The translations under genes were made by a program, and so were the position numbers. The notes under the pieces are model-generated. The model was not told the DNA's origin and ran no database searches. It saw only the letters and a list, made by a program, of their open reading frames with translations. This document shows, piece by piece, positions 10,401 to 22,172 of a stretch of 64,000 nucleotides of DNA. Each line of letters opens with the position of its first letter. The stretch's first letter is position 1. The stretch spans positions 2,666,001-2,730,000 of the forward strand of contig CP075494.1 of the NCBI GenBank assembly GCA_021613535.1, given 5' to 3'. Source of the DNA: Adineta vaga. Its lineage: Eukaryota > Rotifera.

Positions 10401-12981
10401 GTTCAGTTGAATCATCAGCTATGCTCTTATGTACTTCTGTGTGATCTGTTAACCAGTCTTTTTCAACTAGATCCTATTACCGGGCATGCATTTTTACCGG
10501 AGGATTTACAATAATGAGATAACTGTGAATAAATGGACTCATAAATAGAATGAAACGATTGCACCCGGAAGTCGCTTACTGTTCAAAATGTCACCTCGCA
10601 TATTTTTGCTGTACTCGAATGATTTTTTTAGCTGCACTGACGTCAGATGATGTTTAGGAATGTTTGTGGTGTTATAAATACAGCCGCTGTGGTGGAGCTT
10701 AGTATGGTATGGATTTATGGATGTAGTCATTTTAGAAAGCAACTGAGTGTTTGACATCTACAAGTGAATTTGACGGGATTACTATTAATAGTTTCATAAA
10801 ATTCTCAATTCAAGTTGGTTCGTATGTTTGTTTCTCTATGAATCAATTTTTTTCGGCAGCGGATGATGATTCATCAGTTAGATTAGAAATATGTTGTTTG
10901 AATAAACTCTTCATATCATTGTATGTATAAATTTGCGTGACTAAAAACTCGTCATCTTAATGTTGGTTGGTTGACTTGTTAGATTCATCAAAAAAGCTAT
11001 GTTCGAAAGGTTACGTCTGAAGTAGTTTCTAGCTGGACTCGTCTAGTTTGAATTTGTTAAAAAGTGAATTTGGAAAAAAGACAAGAAAATTAAAGTGCAA
11101 CTAACAATTAAGAATATGTTTTATACGTGTTATCAAATGAGACCAAAACAATTTCATCGATTTTGAATTATTTATTTTGTCTTCGATGATTTTGTTGATT
11201 CTTTCTCTTTCTTAATCGGGTATATGAATTATCGAATGATTGGATAGAATTATCATAGTGATCAATATTGAGAAAATGGCTTTATTCGTCATTTTCAATT
11301 TAAAGTATTCCCTTTTCTGAAAGATAGGGTTATAGGCTCGCTAAAGAGCCTGTTAAAATCGTTCAGGTTTGTTTGATTGTCCAAGCCAATCAAGTGAAAG
11401 CAGCTTATAAACCGATGAAAACTTACTCCAAGTCATCAGACAATGATTAATCATAGGTAATAGAGGTCGAGAATCTCAAATCTTATGTTAGTTTTTCAAG
11501 ATACCATTTAATTAATTAGCTAATTACCGAATCATCAACTATGAAACTGCCAAGTAAGGGTTGTCCGAAAGGTTTTTGAGGTCGAGGATCTCGAATCTTA
11601 TGTAAGTTTTTGATGAATTGTTTATCTGAGACCTTTTGATCTTTCCCTTCGAGAAAACTCGATATTTCACGAGTTTTCTTGAAATTTCATTAAAAACTAT
11701 CGATAGTAATGAATTTGAACCTGATGTCAGTTCTATCCGATCGATTCTACCATAATCTTTTGCCTTTCTCTGCTAGATGGATATTTCAGTGTATATTTCT
11801 TTTTCAAATGATGAGAGAAACTAATAAATGGGCTGATATTAGTGGGCTATATGTGCCATTGGAATCATTTTCAATTTTTCAGCATAGGATCTAGTAAGAA
11901 ATTGATAAAAAAAACTGCAGTTCAAGTAAGTAGTAGAATAGGTACGATACTTATGTCAGCTTTCTTTAAGCATCTTTGCGTCGTAGACTACTATACGTCA
12001 CATCATTTGATAGAGTTTCTACAATAAATATGTGTATAAAAACCAGATGAATGTTTGTGGTTATTTTGTTGGGTCTAGATGTGCGCCAAAATGGAAATAA
12101 CGCTTCAAACATGGAAAAAACCATTATAGTCAAATATTCTCTAATTTTAGCGATTCATAAAATAGTATCTGGCCTTTCTAATTTCTTACCGAGAATCATA
12201 GTAATACAAAGTATCTGCCTTTTTAAGAAGAGAGCAAAAGGAATTTACTTATTCGTTTGGAAATAAATCAAAAGTATAAGAAACAATAAAGATGTCTATG
12301 TTAACGGCTAGCCGTGAGTGGCCGACGAACGACTAGACGTTGATTTAGAGTGATACTTCAGAACATTGATTTGAATTACTTTCACGTGATTTGGATGTTT
12401 CTTGGGAGGCGCTTACTTGATGATTTACGAGAATAAATGCGACAAATTTTTTGTTTTCGGAAATAGAAAAGAAGAATGAAACGTATACTGGAAATGACGC
12501 GTTCATGCAAACTTTTTAAGTGTTCGGTTACGATATAGTCTAGCATGATGAACGAATCTTTCCGATCACACTCATGTGATAGAAGGGAAAGTAGAAAGAA
12601 GACCATGTGCATTGGTGAATAGTCGCGAATGGCCGACCGGAGAGAGACCGACGAGCAGTTAGACGGTTTTTTAAGAGTTGTATAGGAAGGAAAATGAATA
12701 CAGGTGATCCATTTTTGAGAAGTATCAAGCGATCAATTCCCTGAATGTTTACGAACAGTACTTGTTTCTCCTTTTCTCTTTCAATCAATGATTTTATGAT
12801 ACTTTGAAGGAATGAAAGGATGAAAACCACTTTTAAAAGACTTTTATTATAAAGTTTCGTTAGATCCGGATCGGGTCAGGTCCATGTTCCGCTTTATAGT
12901 TTAGTGAGCACTCTTATCAATCTTTCAGAATAGCGATAGTGAATCCAAAGAATGAGCGTTACTTGTTTTATTATATTGTAG
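10401..12981. other. gene-poor stretch with weak duplications
   Basis: No recognised gene. Direct repeats GAGGTCGAGAATCTCAAATC (11465) and AGGTCGAGGATCTCGAATC (11579) lie 114 bp apart. A second pair, near 12306 (CTAGCCGTGAGTGGCCGACG) and 12619 (TAGTCGCGAATGGCCGACC), lies about 310 bp apart. Both look like old tandem duplications. Base composition is visibly less AT-rich than in the surrounding kilobases. Confidence 0.4.
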
Positions 12982-13303
12982 GAGAATATTATTTATTTTA
13001 ACATAAGCTACGTAGCTGGTGTCACTTTCATTTTTTCTCGTCATACATTAATTGAAGATAATGTTCGTAATGAGCATGGCGAGAAAAATTATTGCCTATG
13101 GACTCTTTCAGATATGTATCTATTCGCTTGTATACAAGGTTTTCAATACGATGAAAGGAAGTACGTCCATGCATCAGTAACGAAGAGGTAAAAACGTGTA
13201 CTTATCTCAATTCAAACATATTTTTTGTGTTTGTTTATATTGCCGACAAGTGTATTCATTTATTTTCTTCGATTACGACGGTGTTTATATATCATTAACG
13301 GTA
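12982..13303 (+). CDS. candidate orphan exons of an unknown gene
   Basis: The segment 12982-13187 is open, preceded by TTGTAG and followed by GGTAAAAAC, so it is a well-framed exon of 68 codons plus 2 nt. It encodes a non-repetitive peptide including SYVAGVTFIFSRHTLIED and CLWTLSDMYLFACIQGF. The phase fits a second short exon from about 13252 (after GACAAG) reading VFIYFLRLRR and ending at a GGTAACT donor. No family is recognised and no start or stop exon was found. It could be a remnant. Confidence 0.25.
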
Positions 13304-14340
13304 ACTACCTACTACACAGATTGGATTCGGTCTGTACTATTAAGATAATTTCTGTTTCTTGTCAGAGATTTATATACTTCAGAAAATACTGTTCTCTTTT
13401 AACCTGTTTTTAAAATGTATAAGATGTTCTTATGTTTCAGCAATCCACAAGATAGTTAAAAAAACACTTTAATTTCGTTCCAATTTTCAGTGTATATTCG
13501 TTTGTGATTCGAAAAAAAATTATTAAATTCATATTTTGAATTATTTTGGAATTCATTTTCAACAGAAACCCATTTTTACGAATAATTTTTCACACTATAG
13601 AACTCGCTAATAACTAGCACTTTTCATTTTCTAAATGTAAAATATTCGAGACTACCAACTAATCCATCGAAGAAAATAAACGCTATTTTATAGGTAATGC
13701 CCCTTGAACATATATTTTGCAAACAATATTTGACCATTAAAGAAACTTTCGACTCTAAATTCTAATGCGTCAGAAAGACAGTCTATAAGCTTCTTAATTA
13801 GTTTCAGCTTGGTCCTTCTAAGTGTGTACATCGAAAAACATTCTTTCACAAACGAACATATCTTGTAGTTTCAACAAAGTGATAAACTTCGTGAAAACTC
13901 GAGCCAAATCTAGTCGAGTGCATTGATTATTATAGACTTGTTTATTTACGGCTAATACTTACGTCGAAGCCGATTACATCGCCTATCTGATAGGTTGATT
14001 TTATGTTTGCGAACCTTTTCCACCGAAATTAAGTGCTTTTATGTCCAAAATTGCTCAACTTATTAGAAAGTACTCATAACAGCTCGATAGAGAAATGTTT
14101 CAAGCTAAAAGGATTCAGGCAAAAAAACTAGATTTTTTAGATACATTTTCGACAAGGTATCTTTCGACTGTTTTTTAAACTTCTCGCTCTGAGTGGACTG
14201 AGATCACTCGATCCGTATGAGAATATTCCAGTGGGGGACGGCAAGGACCATGCTTCTTCATTTACCGAAAGTCAAAAGTGAATAATTGTCAAATTACTTA
14301 TTTCTACTATAGTGGTGCAAATAAGACAAATAGAAGCAAC
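13304..14340. other. intergenic, upstream of the ADP-ribosyltransferase gene
   Basis: No supported gene. The last 100 bp contain a GC-richer patch (GTGGGGGACGGCAAGGACC, about 14231) before the first ATG. Confidence 0.4.
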
Positions 14341-15672
14341 ATGGGCAACACGGAAAGTACATTAAAAGAAGAAGACGAGCGCATTATTCAACGTCCACAG
14401 CATGACGAAGGAAGTGAATTCTATAGAGCTTGCAGATACGGAGATGTTCAGCGAGTGAAAGAGTTACTTCCCTTCATTCCATACGAAGATCTTAATAAAC
14501 CTGAACCAAATGGCAGTACTCCACTCCATGCCGCTTCATCAAACGGAGAACTAGAAATTGTCCGTTTGCTTCTACACGAGCGTGGCTGTCGCAGAAACCA
14601 TATCAATCGACATGGCCTAACTGCTTATGATGAGGCTCTCTCGGATGAAATGCGCCAGCTGTTCCATCGTCCTGATGAAAAAAATCGATTTTGTCAGGAA
14701 GAAGTTGCTACAGAAAACATGTTTATAGTGACGACAGACGAAGAGTACAGTGAACTTGAAGCATTTTCTGCAGATAAATGGCTACAAGGTCATAATGGTT
14801 CGGAAGCTGTCGATAAAGTTAAGCTACAGGTAGCCATGATTAAAGGTTTCGCTCAATTTAAATTTCTCACTCTTGTGGGTAACTATACCTCTCTGGAAAG
14901 CGCATTTTCAGACAGAAGTTTGTTACGAGATCTCAATAAACTATTAGATGAACATGTTAAAGATGGGCACCGTGAATTTGAACATTGTAAAGCGCTTGTT
15001 GCTGATACTTTCAAAGAACACAAACCTGAACACCTACTTCGTCTCTATACACTCGAAACTCCATTTTACGACGCACTTAGTAATCACAGTGATATTATGT
15101 CTATGCCACTTGCGTTGTCGTTAGATAAACTAAAGCCGCGTTATTTTCAAGGTATTTCATATCGAGGCTTGAAAATGACGGAAGAAAACTTACGTACTTA
15201 TCAATGGGCACTGAAAAGTAACGGTGCCATTCGAACACGTACGTTCTGTTCAACTACACTCAAACAATCAGTCGCAGAACGATATGCTGCAAAATCGCGC
15301 TCAAGCGATGGAAAACGAAGTGTTTTGATGATTCTCACTTTTCCGGAGAAATGTGACACGGCAATTAATCTTGGAAAGCTCTCCAGCAAACTTCCTTGCC
15401 TTTCAGCATATGAAAACGAGGCAGAAATACTCGTCACTCCATTCACATTGTTTGTCGTAACACAAATTGAATCAAATGCGAACTATATGACAGTTCACCT
15501 TGAGAACATTCCCGTCAGACCATTGTCTACATGGGGAATTCTAAAGACGATCTATAATGAGGTAAAGGAACAGATGAACTCCGACAGTACGTCATTATCA
15601 CAGAAAAAGAGTAAGTCACTTTTTTCTGGACTAGCTTTGGAAACGGAATCGAACACGAATATTGCATTATAA
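14341..15672 (+). CDS. ankyrin repeat plus arginine-type ADP-ribosyltransferase, predicted N-myristoylated
   Basis: 443 aa from the ATG at 14341; a longer frame to 14278 has only a GTG there. The N-terminus MGNTES fits an N-myristoylation signal (Gly2, Ser6), suggesting attachment to the inner face of membranes. Residues of about 25-115 form ankyrin repeats (STPLHAASSNGELEIVRLLL). The C-terminal half is an R-S-E class ART fold: Arg275 in SYRGLK, Ser304 in FCSTT, and the ExE motif Glu360/Glu362 (ENEAEIL). Such enzymes transfer ADP-ribose from NAD+ to protein residues, usually arginine. Bdelloids carry many ART genes of this kind, some probably acquired by transfer. No signal peptide, unlike vertebrate ecto-ARTs. 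Codon use is less AT-biased than in neighbouring genes. All key residues are present. Confidence 0.85.
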   Translation: MGNTESTLKEEDERIIQRPQHDEGSEFYRACRYGDVQRVKELLPFIPYEDLNKPEPNGSTPLHAASSNGELEIVRLLLHERGCRRNHINRHGLTAYDEALSDEMRQLFHRPDEKNRFCQEEVATENMFIVTTDEEYSELEAFSADKWLQGHNGSEAVDKVKLQVAMIKGFAQFKFLTLVGNYTSLESAFSDRSLLRDLNKLLDEHVKDGHREFEHCKALVADTFKEHKPEHLLRLYTLETPFYDALSNHSDIMSMPLALSLDKLKPRYFQGISYRGLKMTEENLRTYQWALKSNGAIRTRTFCSTTLKQSVAERYAAKSRSSDGKRSVLMILTFPEKCDTAINLGKLSSKLPCLSAYENEAEILVTPFTLFVVTQIESNANYMTVHLENIPVRPLSTWGILKTIYNEVKEQMNSDSTSLSQKKSKSLFSGLALETESNTNIAL

Positions 15673-16022
15673 TTGTTCTTGCCTGGTATTTCAAAATAAA
15701 AAACGATTATTCTAGCGGTATCAACACATATTGTAGCTTAAAAACTCAATATGCAGACGATGACTGTCTACGAATTCTCAATTTTATGACGTCTGAAAGT
15801 TTAGGGTATTAGTGTTAGTCATCATAAACTAGTTTTCATCCAGCTAAATTCGATTTTCAGAATAGACCTGAATAGCTTTTGTTTTACGTTTTTGCTGATA
15901 AAAGTTTATCAAATAGGAGAATATCTGTTAGAGAACACATCTATATTAAAAATCACACTCTGAGGATGGTCACTACAAATTTAGATATAGTCTGTATTTT
16001 TGTTTAAACATTTTTATTGAAT
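15673..16022. other. intergenic
   Basis: AATAAA lies just after the ART stop (about 15694-15699), a likely poly(A) signal. Nothing else recognised. Confidence 0.4.
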
Positions 16023-16503
16023 TCACAAATGAATTTCATCAGAATTTCTTATATTTCTTGTCACTGTACATGATGAATCAAGAAAATCACGTAGAAATTG
16101 AAGAAGTACATATTCTGTCGCTGTTGAATCCAGATTAGATACTATATATGTATCATTCGCTATTTCAACATTTAATGCACGCAAATTTTTCATCGAATCA
16201 ATTAATTCAAACACATCCATGACATTTTCAACATTGATTTCGAAGCATTTCACATTGTTGACTATTGAGCCAATACCAATCTCTATGTTTATTATATTGT
16301 TGTAGATCTAGACAACGTATGGAAAGACTAAGAGTTCCGAACAATGCAATTTCTGGAATATTCTGTTCTTTATAAGTAATTTTCAATGAATACAAATACG
16401 GTGCTTGGTTGAACAATGTTTGCAATTGCGTTTGTACTTCAACATTGTCATCAAGAATAAAAGCATTGAGAGATTTTAAATGATTGAAAGTAGGTATAGT
16501 CAA
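16023..16503 (-). pseudogene. C-terminal scrap of an F-box/LRR-like protein, frameshifted
   Basis: Two overlapping minus-strand frames (16503-16228, then 16253-16023) together read as the C-terminal third of the F-box/LRR-like family found again at 40072-41848. Shared features are an LRR-like hydrophobic pattern (LFNQAPYLYSLKI), the CLDLQQYNKHRDWYW segment, and the tail FLDSSCTVTRNIRNSDEIHL. The frame changes around 16230-16255. No F-box or N-terminal part exists upstream. It is a truncated, broken copy. Confidence 0.55.
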
Positions 16504-16533
16504 GTATATAAAGTTGCATATTAGAAATTCGAT

Positions 16534-16619
16534 GGATGGGTGGGTGTGGGTGTGAATAACTGAGGAGGCGGAGATGGTGTTATATTATCAATTACTATTA
16601 TCATCACCCTCACCCTCGG
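16534..16619. repeat. telomere-like hairpin R5, with a GAGGGT-rich companion at 16664-16690
   Basis: The left arm GGATGGGTGGGTGTGGGTGTG is separated from the right arm CATCACCCTCACCCTCGG by an unusually long centre of about 48 bp. The nearby TTGAGGGTGAGGATGTTGAG lacks a partner. TGAGGG units are mixed with TGTGGG. Confidence 0.6.
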
Positions 16620-16889
16620 TAGATTATTGAGCAAAAAATAAGATCATGACTCATACGCTATTATTGAGGGTGAGGATGTTGAGGGTAGCGGCTAGCTGAA
16701 CTAAAACTTGAATTGAAATTTCAACTGAATTCAGATTTTAATTCAAATTACAGATTTCAATTGAATTCAAGTTTGAAATTTGACACTACCCACGAAAAAT
16801 AATTAGTAAAACCGCTGATAATTATTCGAACTGATTACTATCTAGTAAAAAAATAAGAAAAGATCCACTACAAATCATCTAGTATAGTA

Positions 16890-17243
16890 CTAACTAGTTG
16901 TTGTTGTTGTTGATGTTGATATTGTTGTTGATATTGAGGGTGTGGATGATGTGAGTGGAGAATTCCGATATAAAAATGATCCATTAATAACTATTTTGAA
17001 CTGAGAATCACTCGATGTATAATTATTAATCAATTGACATGTTTGATTGAATGTTAAACAATTCCATCCATCTGCACCCGTCGTCAGAGCCGTACATGTA
17101 CATTCATCACATGTCGTATTGAAAAATTTTTTGTTAACATCCGATGTAACATACATTGCATTCGAGATTAAGTCCAAAGAAATCGAGAAGGTAATATTAA
17201 AAACAAATAATAATATGAATAGCACATAGCCATTGAAAAACAA
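16890..17243 (-). CDS. small secreted cysteine-containing protein
   Basis: 117 aa. It starts with a strong signal peptide (residues 1-22, MFFNGYVLFILLFVFNITFS), then a compact domain with about five cysteines (TTCDECTCTALTTGADGWNC, then NQTCQLINNY) that resembles PAN/apple-like modules at the start of some bdelloid secreted proteins. It ends in a Ser/Thr-rich tail. The tail is partly coded by a telomere-like half element (16934-16956), so the original C-terminus, perhaps with more domains, may have been lost. Likely extracellular; function unknown. Confidence 0.5.
   Translation of the reverse strand: MFFNGYVLFILLFVFNITFSISLDLISNAMYVTSDVNKKFFNTTCDECTCTALTTGADGWNCLTFNQTCQLINNYTSSDSQFKIVINGSFLYRNSPLTSSTPSISTTISTSTTTTTS
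16934..16960. repeat. telomere-like half element R6
   Basis: TTGAGGGTGTGGATGATGTG lies inside the 3' end of the secreted-protein frame, with no complementary arm. Confidence 0.55.
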
Positions 17244-17780
17244 TGTATTAAATTCATAGAAATCATTTTTCGACTGTCTCTTATGCTGTACTTCTTATTC
17301 TATTGTATGATAAGAATTATATTTAATAATCAAAATGAGTTGGTTACATCGACATATTATACTGATATTTACTGCTTGGCCTTGAAGAATTTTGATATTC
17401 TCTAGAAGGTTGTGATCTGCAGTTCGTATTTATATACTTTTATTTCTTTTATTCTCTCTGATAAAAAAAATGTCATAGTTACTTATAAACTTGAAAGAAG
17501 ATGGTTACTGTTACTTAACATCTTCAGTAAGATAACTGCGTATTTTCTTTTTATGAAGATCTTAAAAACAATTTTGTGTCGATTCTAGTGTTCTTCTTTG
17601 TCATTTAGATGAAAATCATCAAAATCACTTAGATGCAGTTGTTTATGTTCATTTATACGATATAAAAATTAGTTTTTTCAAAAGATAACGATTTGTAAGT
17701 TGTGCAGAAGAATACAATACAATTGAGAGTGAGGAAAGATATTTTCAAATGTTCATTGACATCAGTTTATTATCAGGGAT

Positions 17781-17845
17781 GAAGGGGTGGCGAAGAGTGA
17801 GAGTCTCTTATTATCTATTACCTTTACTCTCACCCTCACCCCTCA
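17781..17845. repeat. telomere-like hairpin R7 (diverged)
   Basis: The arms are GAAGGGGTGGCGAAGAGTGAGAG and CTCTCACCCTCACCCCTC, pairing over 15 or more bases. They are TGAGGG rather than TGTGGG units. Confidence 0.6.
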
Positions 17846-18629
17846 ATAGCAGGAAAAAAACTATTCTTACTTTATTATTTACATCTATCTTTCCTGTATT
17901 TTTCTCAATTGTTTCTTATCGAAATAATGTGGAAACTGATTGGAATATATGAATTGTAGATGCAAACAACACAGTAGGATTGCATAAAAATATAGAAAAA
18001 ATGAATATCAATGGTAGGACAGTGAAATTGAAGAAATTGATGTTTAAAGAAAGACAACGATCTATTGTAATTTTGCATCATCAACACCTTAGTTTGCTCC
18101 GTACTTCAAAACACATAACTTACTTATTTCACTTTCTTTCTTGCCTAAAAGTAAACAAAAAGTTAAAGTAGAACAAATTCATGTAAATTAGATCAAAACA
18201 TATAATTCGTTAGCATCGTCAAGTAAAAGAATTTTCTGATTGATAGAAATATAAAAATAATATTGGAAAACTTACCTTAAAATTTTGAAGTTAAATAATG
18301 AAATAAACAGCGAAATATTTGCTGTGATTTAAAGAAAAAAATAGACAATAAGCTTACATTATAGTTTGAGTATATTAAGTCTGCTATGTAAAGATAAACA
18401 TATTACATGTTGATGTTAAAAATAATATTACTTATCTTTTATTATTCTTTTGTAAGCAGTATAATATGTATAATCATCAAATATGTAGTAAGTATACTGT
18501 AAAAGATCATAGACTGTGGAAGCAATTTCGATTATTCTTTATGGTTTAAATAGTTTTCACAGGCATTCTGGCTTTGATGATAACTCTCGTGATTGCAGCA
18601 ACAAGAAATTTCAAAAACATAAATACAAT

Positions 18630-18730
18630 GAAACCTCTCTATGTGAGCACCTCGGTTAAATGGGCACTTGGTCGACCGCCCGATTGGTTTTCTATGAGAG
18701 CGAACCTCTCTTACATGGGCACATGTGATT
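18630..18730. repeat. imperfect repeats of an ACCTCTCT...GGGCAC unit
   Basis: The motif AACCTCTCTATGTGAGCACC recurs as AACCTCTCTTACATGGGCAC, with TAAATGGGCACTTGGTCG between. This short-unit layout resembles terminal repeats of some DNA transposons. No transposase is nearby. Confidence 0.35.
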
Positions 18731-18737
18731 AATGTTC

Positions 18738-18758
18738 CACTCACACCCACACCCTCAG
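18738..18758. repeat. telomere-like half element R8
   Basis: CACTCACACCCACACCCTCA, a right arm only, directly follows the GGGCAC repeats. Confidence 0.6.
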
Positions 18759-19144
18759 AGTATGGATGAAACACAATAGAGTTGATAGAATCATTATGTA
18801 ATTAGAAATTTAAGTGTATATTTCTGATGATAATTCAGCTACAATTAATTCAATGTTTAAAGATGCGGATGATCATGTTCAACAAAATCTTACTAATCGT
18901 AGAAGTGTTAGGTAGGTGTAGAGAAGAAAAGTAAATGAATAGCTGCAATAATTAAAAACTTTAACTATTCAGCTTTTCAGTTTGACGCTAATGAACACGT
19001 GATAAACGTTTTAGTGTAATATAAAAAAGACATAGAAAATTTCAAGCTGAATAATATCAGGAGTGTGAATATTTTTTACATCCTTATCGATACTCCTTTT
19101 TATTTTTTTCTAAAGTCTCTTTATAAAAAAAGAACATTCGAATG

Positions 19145-19900
19145 TTAAGTTAATTTGAATTTTGGTCCAAAGAAAGCATCATATTTCTCTGGTATTTCAG
19201 TAAGATCACTAATCCAAACACATGTAAATGGCGTTTCACTTCGTATTTTCGCTTCAAATTGATAATAATCTTCTTGACGTAATTTATCAGGTGTTTTAGT
19301 TCTAACAAAAAGTTGATCCAAATTATCTCGTCCTGATTCATTTACATCAGCTTTACTAAAAACAGTATCAAATAAATCACAATGAATTTGTTCACATACA
19401 TTGCGTAGTTCTTCTACACATTCTCCAATATCCTTATCAATCATAATTAAAGCGATTAATCGATTAACATTAGATGGAATTTTAAACTGACGATGATCGT
19501 TAATTGATCCATCAGGATGAAATGAAAAACCAAAAAAAGCTCGTTGTAAAGCATTTTGAACACGTTGAACGGTGAGAGGAGTTTGAAAGTCAATATAAAG
19601 TTCATTGATACGATAGAATGTTTTTAAATTACCTGAAAAAGAGAGAGAGTGAGAGAGAAATGATTATAAAAGTCATTAGTCTATTAAGAATTTTGACTGA
19701 CCGGCAACATCCAAAACAATCGGCCATTTTGTTAAATCATTTAATTTTTCCATTTCACTCGGTATAACTTGTTTCATTTGAACATAATTAAATGGCTTTT
19801 TTTCTGTTTCATTTGTTTTCTGTTCGACTGGTTTGGAATCAGTTTTTTTTGTCGATGATGAACTGTGTGAAGTTTTAGCAACAACTTTCTTTCCAGACAT
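19145..19900 (-). CDS. unknown protein, two exons, 228 aa
   Basis: Exon 1 is 19900-19702 and exon 2 is 19632-19145. The 69-nt intron has GTCAGT/CAG borders and both phases close (199 + 488 nt), which supports a real gene. Residues 1-40 are a Ser/Lys/Thr-rich, probably disordered basic tail. Then follows WPIVLDVAG, faintly reminiscent of the WPLMIDPQ segment of dynein-type AAA proteins, and a folded-looking region with FFGFSFHPDGSIN and FTCVWISDLTEIPEKYDAFF. No signal peptide or membrane segment. I cannot assign a function; the dynein-like phrase alone is not enough. Confidence 0.6.
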
Positions 19901-20548
19901 TTTGTTTGTTTCGATCGCATAAATTTAATAAAATTCATAATGAAAATTGAAATATTTATATACACGAGAAGTTATTGCGCCATTGTATTTTACATGTAGC
20001 AACGATTCAGTTTTATTCATAAAAAAGAAAAAAAACACAATTAAAAAGAATTTTAGAATTTAAAATGTTTATTGAATTCGAATAAGTTGAGTGTAGTACA
20101 AACACGTGATTGAATAGTTTGACGATGAAATAAATATTTCAGAAAGAAGAAGAAGAAGAACAACAAATTTTGAAATGTTACCGTTTTGATACTTTGTTTT
20201 GAATCATTGCTGAAGTTAATTTAACTGTTACGTTCCAATTGATAAGCTTTTATAACTGCAAACGAATAGATTAGAAATATTTTTAAGCAATTAAACATTC
20301 TTTTTATGTGTGTATAGTAATTCCATCACATTGTACTGTGGAAAGATCAAATACAAAAAGGACATTCCGTTTACTTTCTAAAGAACTATAGTATCCATTT
20401 GCAGATTAAAAGTAGATATATCTTGAGTGTGGGTGTTGGTTAAGAGTATAGCTTGACCCACATCCACACCCTATTAAATCTATGACAGGCAGAAACAGAA
20501 TCACAGAGTTAAGAAAAAGAATGATGCTATGATCATAATCGTTTATCT
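19901..20548. other. intergenic with hairpin R9
   Basis: AT-rich, with a GAAGAA tract near 20150. No supported gene. Confidence 0.4.
20423..20472. repeat. telomere-like hairpin R9
   Basis: The arms are TTGAGTGTGGGTGTTGG and CCCACATCCACACCCTA. The centre GTTAAGAGTATAGC is shared almost exactly with R10, about 1.9 kb away. Confidence 0.7.
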
Positions 20549-21502
20549 TTAGGTTGTATTGTGTCTCATTGGATGTATTTGATTGTGTTGCATTTTCTCA
20601 AAAATAATTCGTTTTAATTGTGGTGTTAATAGCAATATTGATATATTTAATTGTATTATTGATAAATTATTCGAAAACCAAGTAATACGAAAGAGAAGTG
20701 GATGCTGTTTTCCTGTAATATATTTCATTAATAGAAGAACTGTTGCTGGCATTCCAGCAATGATTAATAAACCAATAATTAAAAAAATACGTCGAACAAC
20801 AAACACATCTCGTTGTTGTCTTTTTCGAACGATTAATGTTTGATTATTTGAATTTTTACGCAAATGTACTATTATACGAAAATAAATTGATGATAATAAT
20901 GAAGCAGATATTCCATACATAACAAGAAAAGTTAAACATACACTATAGATACTATCAAGTGATAAATAACAATAAAATTCATCGATTAAATAAATAATAT
21001 CATGTAAAATAAGTATTGGACATAGAAGAATGGAAATGATTACGAATTCAATCAATGGTAAAAGAATATATAGGAAAAATGATTGAAGCCATCGATATTG
21101 AGAATGAACAATTCGACATAACCGATAGAAAGCCTAGAAAATTCAATGAAATTAATTTTTTAGAGAAAACCATTATACTTGATTGACAAAACTCCAGAAT
21201 ACCATACTTCCAGAAATACAAGAAAAATATCCGATAAAAATACAGAATGATGTTGAAAAATTCATTCCATAGTATTCACCTAAGAATGTTTGAATCGCAA
21301 ATGAAAGTAACATGATTGTATAAATCAACATAAATAAATAAATTTGAATACTAAATAGAATTATTATTTTATGATCTTTTTTCAAATGAATATTAAAATA
21401 TAAATGATAAATTAGATATGAAATAATGATTAGAGATATTAAACATGATAATGAACTTATACCAATCGTACATAAATTCAATAAGAATCCTACGGATGAC
21501 AT
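20549..21502 (-). CDS. rhodopsin-like seven-transmembrane receptor, two exons
   Basis: Exon 1 is 21502-21179 and exon 2 is 21133-20549. The 45-nt intron has GTATAA/TAG borders in phase 0, and the joined protein is 302 aa. Seven hydrophobic segments can be placed. The TM3 end reads FVNQAFYRLCRI, a divergent DRY region typical of some bdelloid receptors, and the intron falls at this point. TM7 is weak on the NPxxY motif, and the tail is short and His/Asn-rich. Probably a G-protein-coupled receptor of unknown ligand, in a different subfamily from the other receptors in the window. Confidence 0.8.
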
Positions 21503-22134
21503 TAGTTGAGTAGAGTTATACTAATTGTTAGATTACAAATACATTCTCAAATTAATATCTGTTGTTGACTCTATGAAAAAATCTTTATAATGAAGCACAG
21601 GATGAAATTTATGAAGAATATTTATTTTTAAAAATCCACATAGCAGAAATAATGCGAATATTTTAGAAACTCTGTTAATTATTTCAAAAATAGGAAATAA
21701 AAGCATACTATCTTAATCACAGATTAATGAGCTAAAAAATATAGACATACCGTGTAATTTGACATTTCAGACTGAGACCGATAGATTATTTATAATTCAT
21801 ATTTTCAAACATTATTTTATAGTAATGAAGAAATTCTTATATTCGATGATTATTTGAATCGACAGTTTTATATCGATTAACCACTATTTTGGTTGAAATG
21901 TTGTCTGGAGTACAATTTATGTGTTCTAATTTCTACTTTTCGAAATACAATAGAGAATAATGTCATAATCCCATCACATTCCATATCGAAATCATTCATT
22001 CACGATTATAATATTGCATATATCCAGTTTTCCTCTCATAAACATAACTAACTCGCTTTAAAACTTTAGTATATATTACCCTTTGGATAATGACAATATC
22101 AATTTACTTTTATTGATCATTCTTTAGGGTATTA

Positions 22135-22172
<38 letters not shown>

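Larger units (their letters stand above)
17244..19144. other. intergenic with hairpins and scattered repeats
   Basis: No supported gene. It includes hairpin R7, half element R8, and a minus-strand open frame at 18532-18774 that is mostly repeat-derived. The stretch at about 18826-18912, ending AG|GTAGGT, could be a tiny exon but has no recognisable content. Confidence 0.4.
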
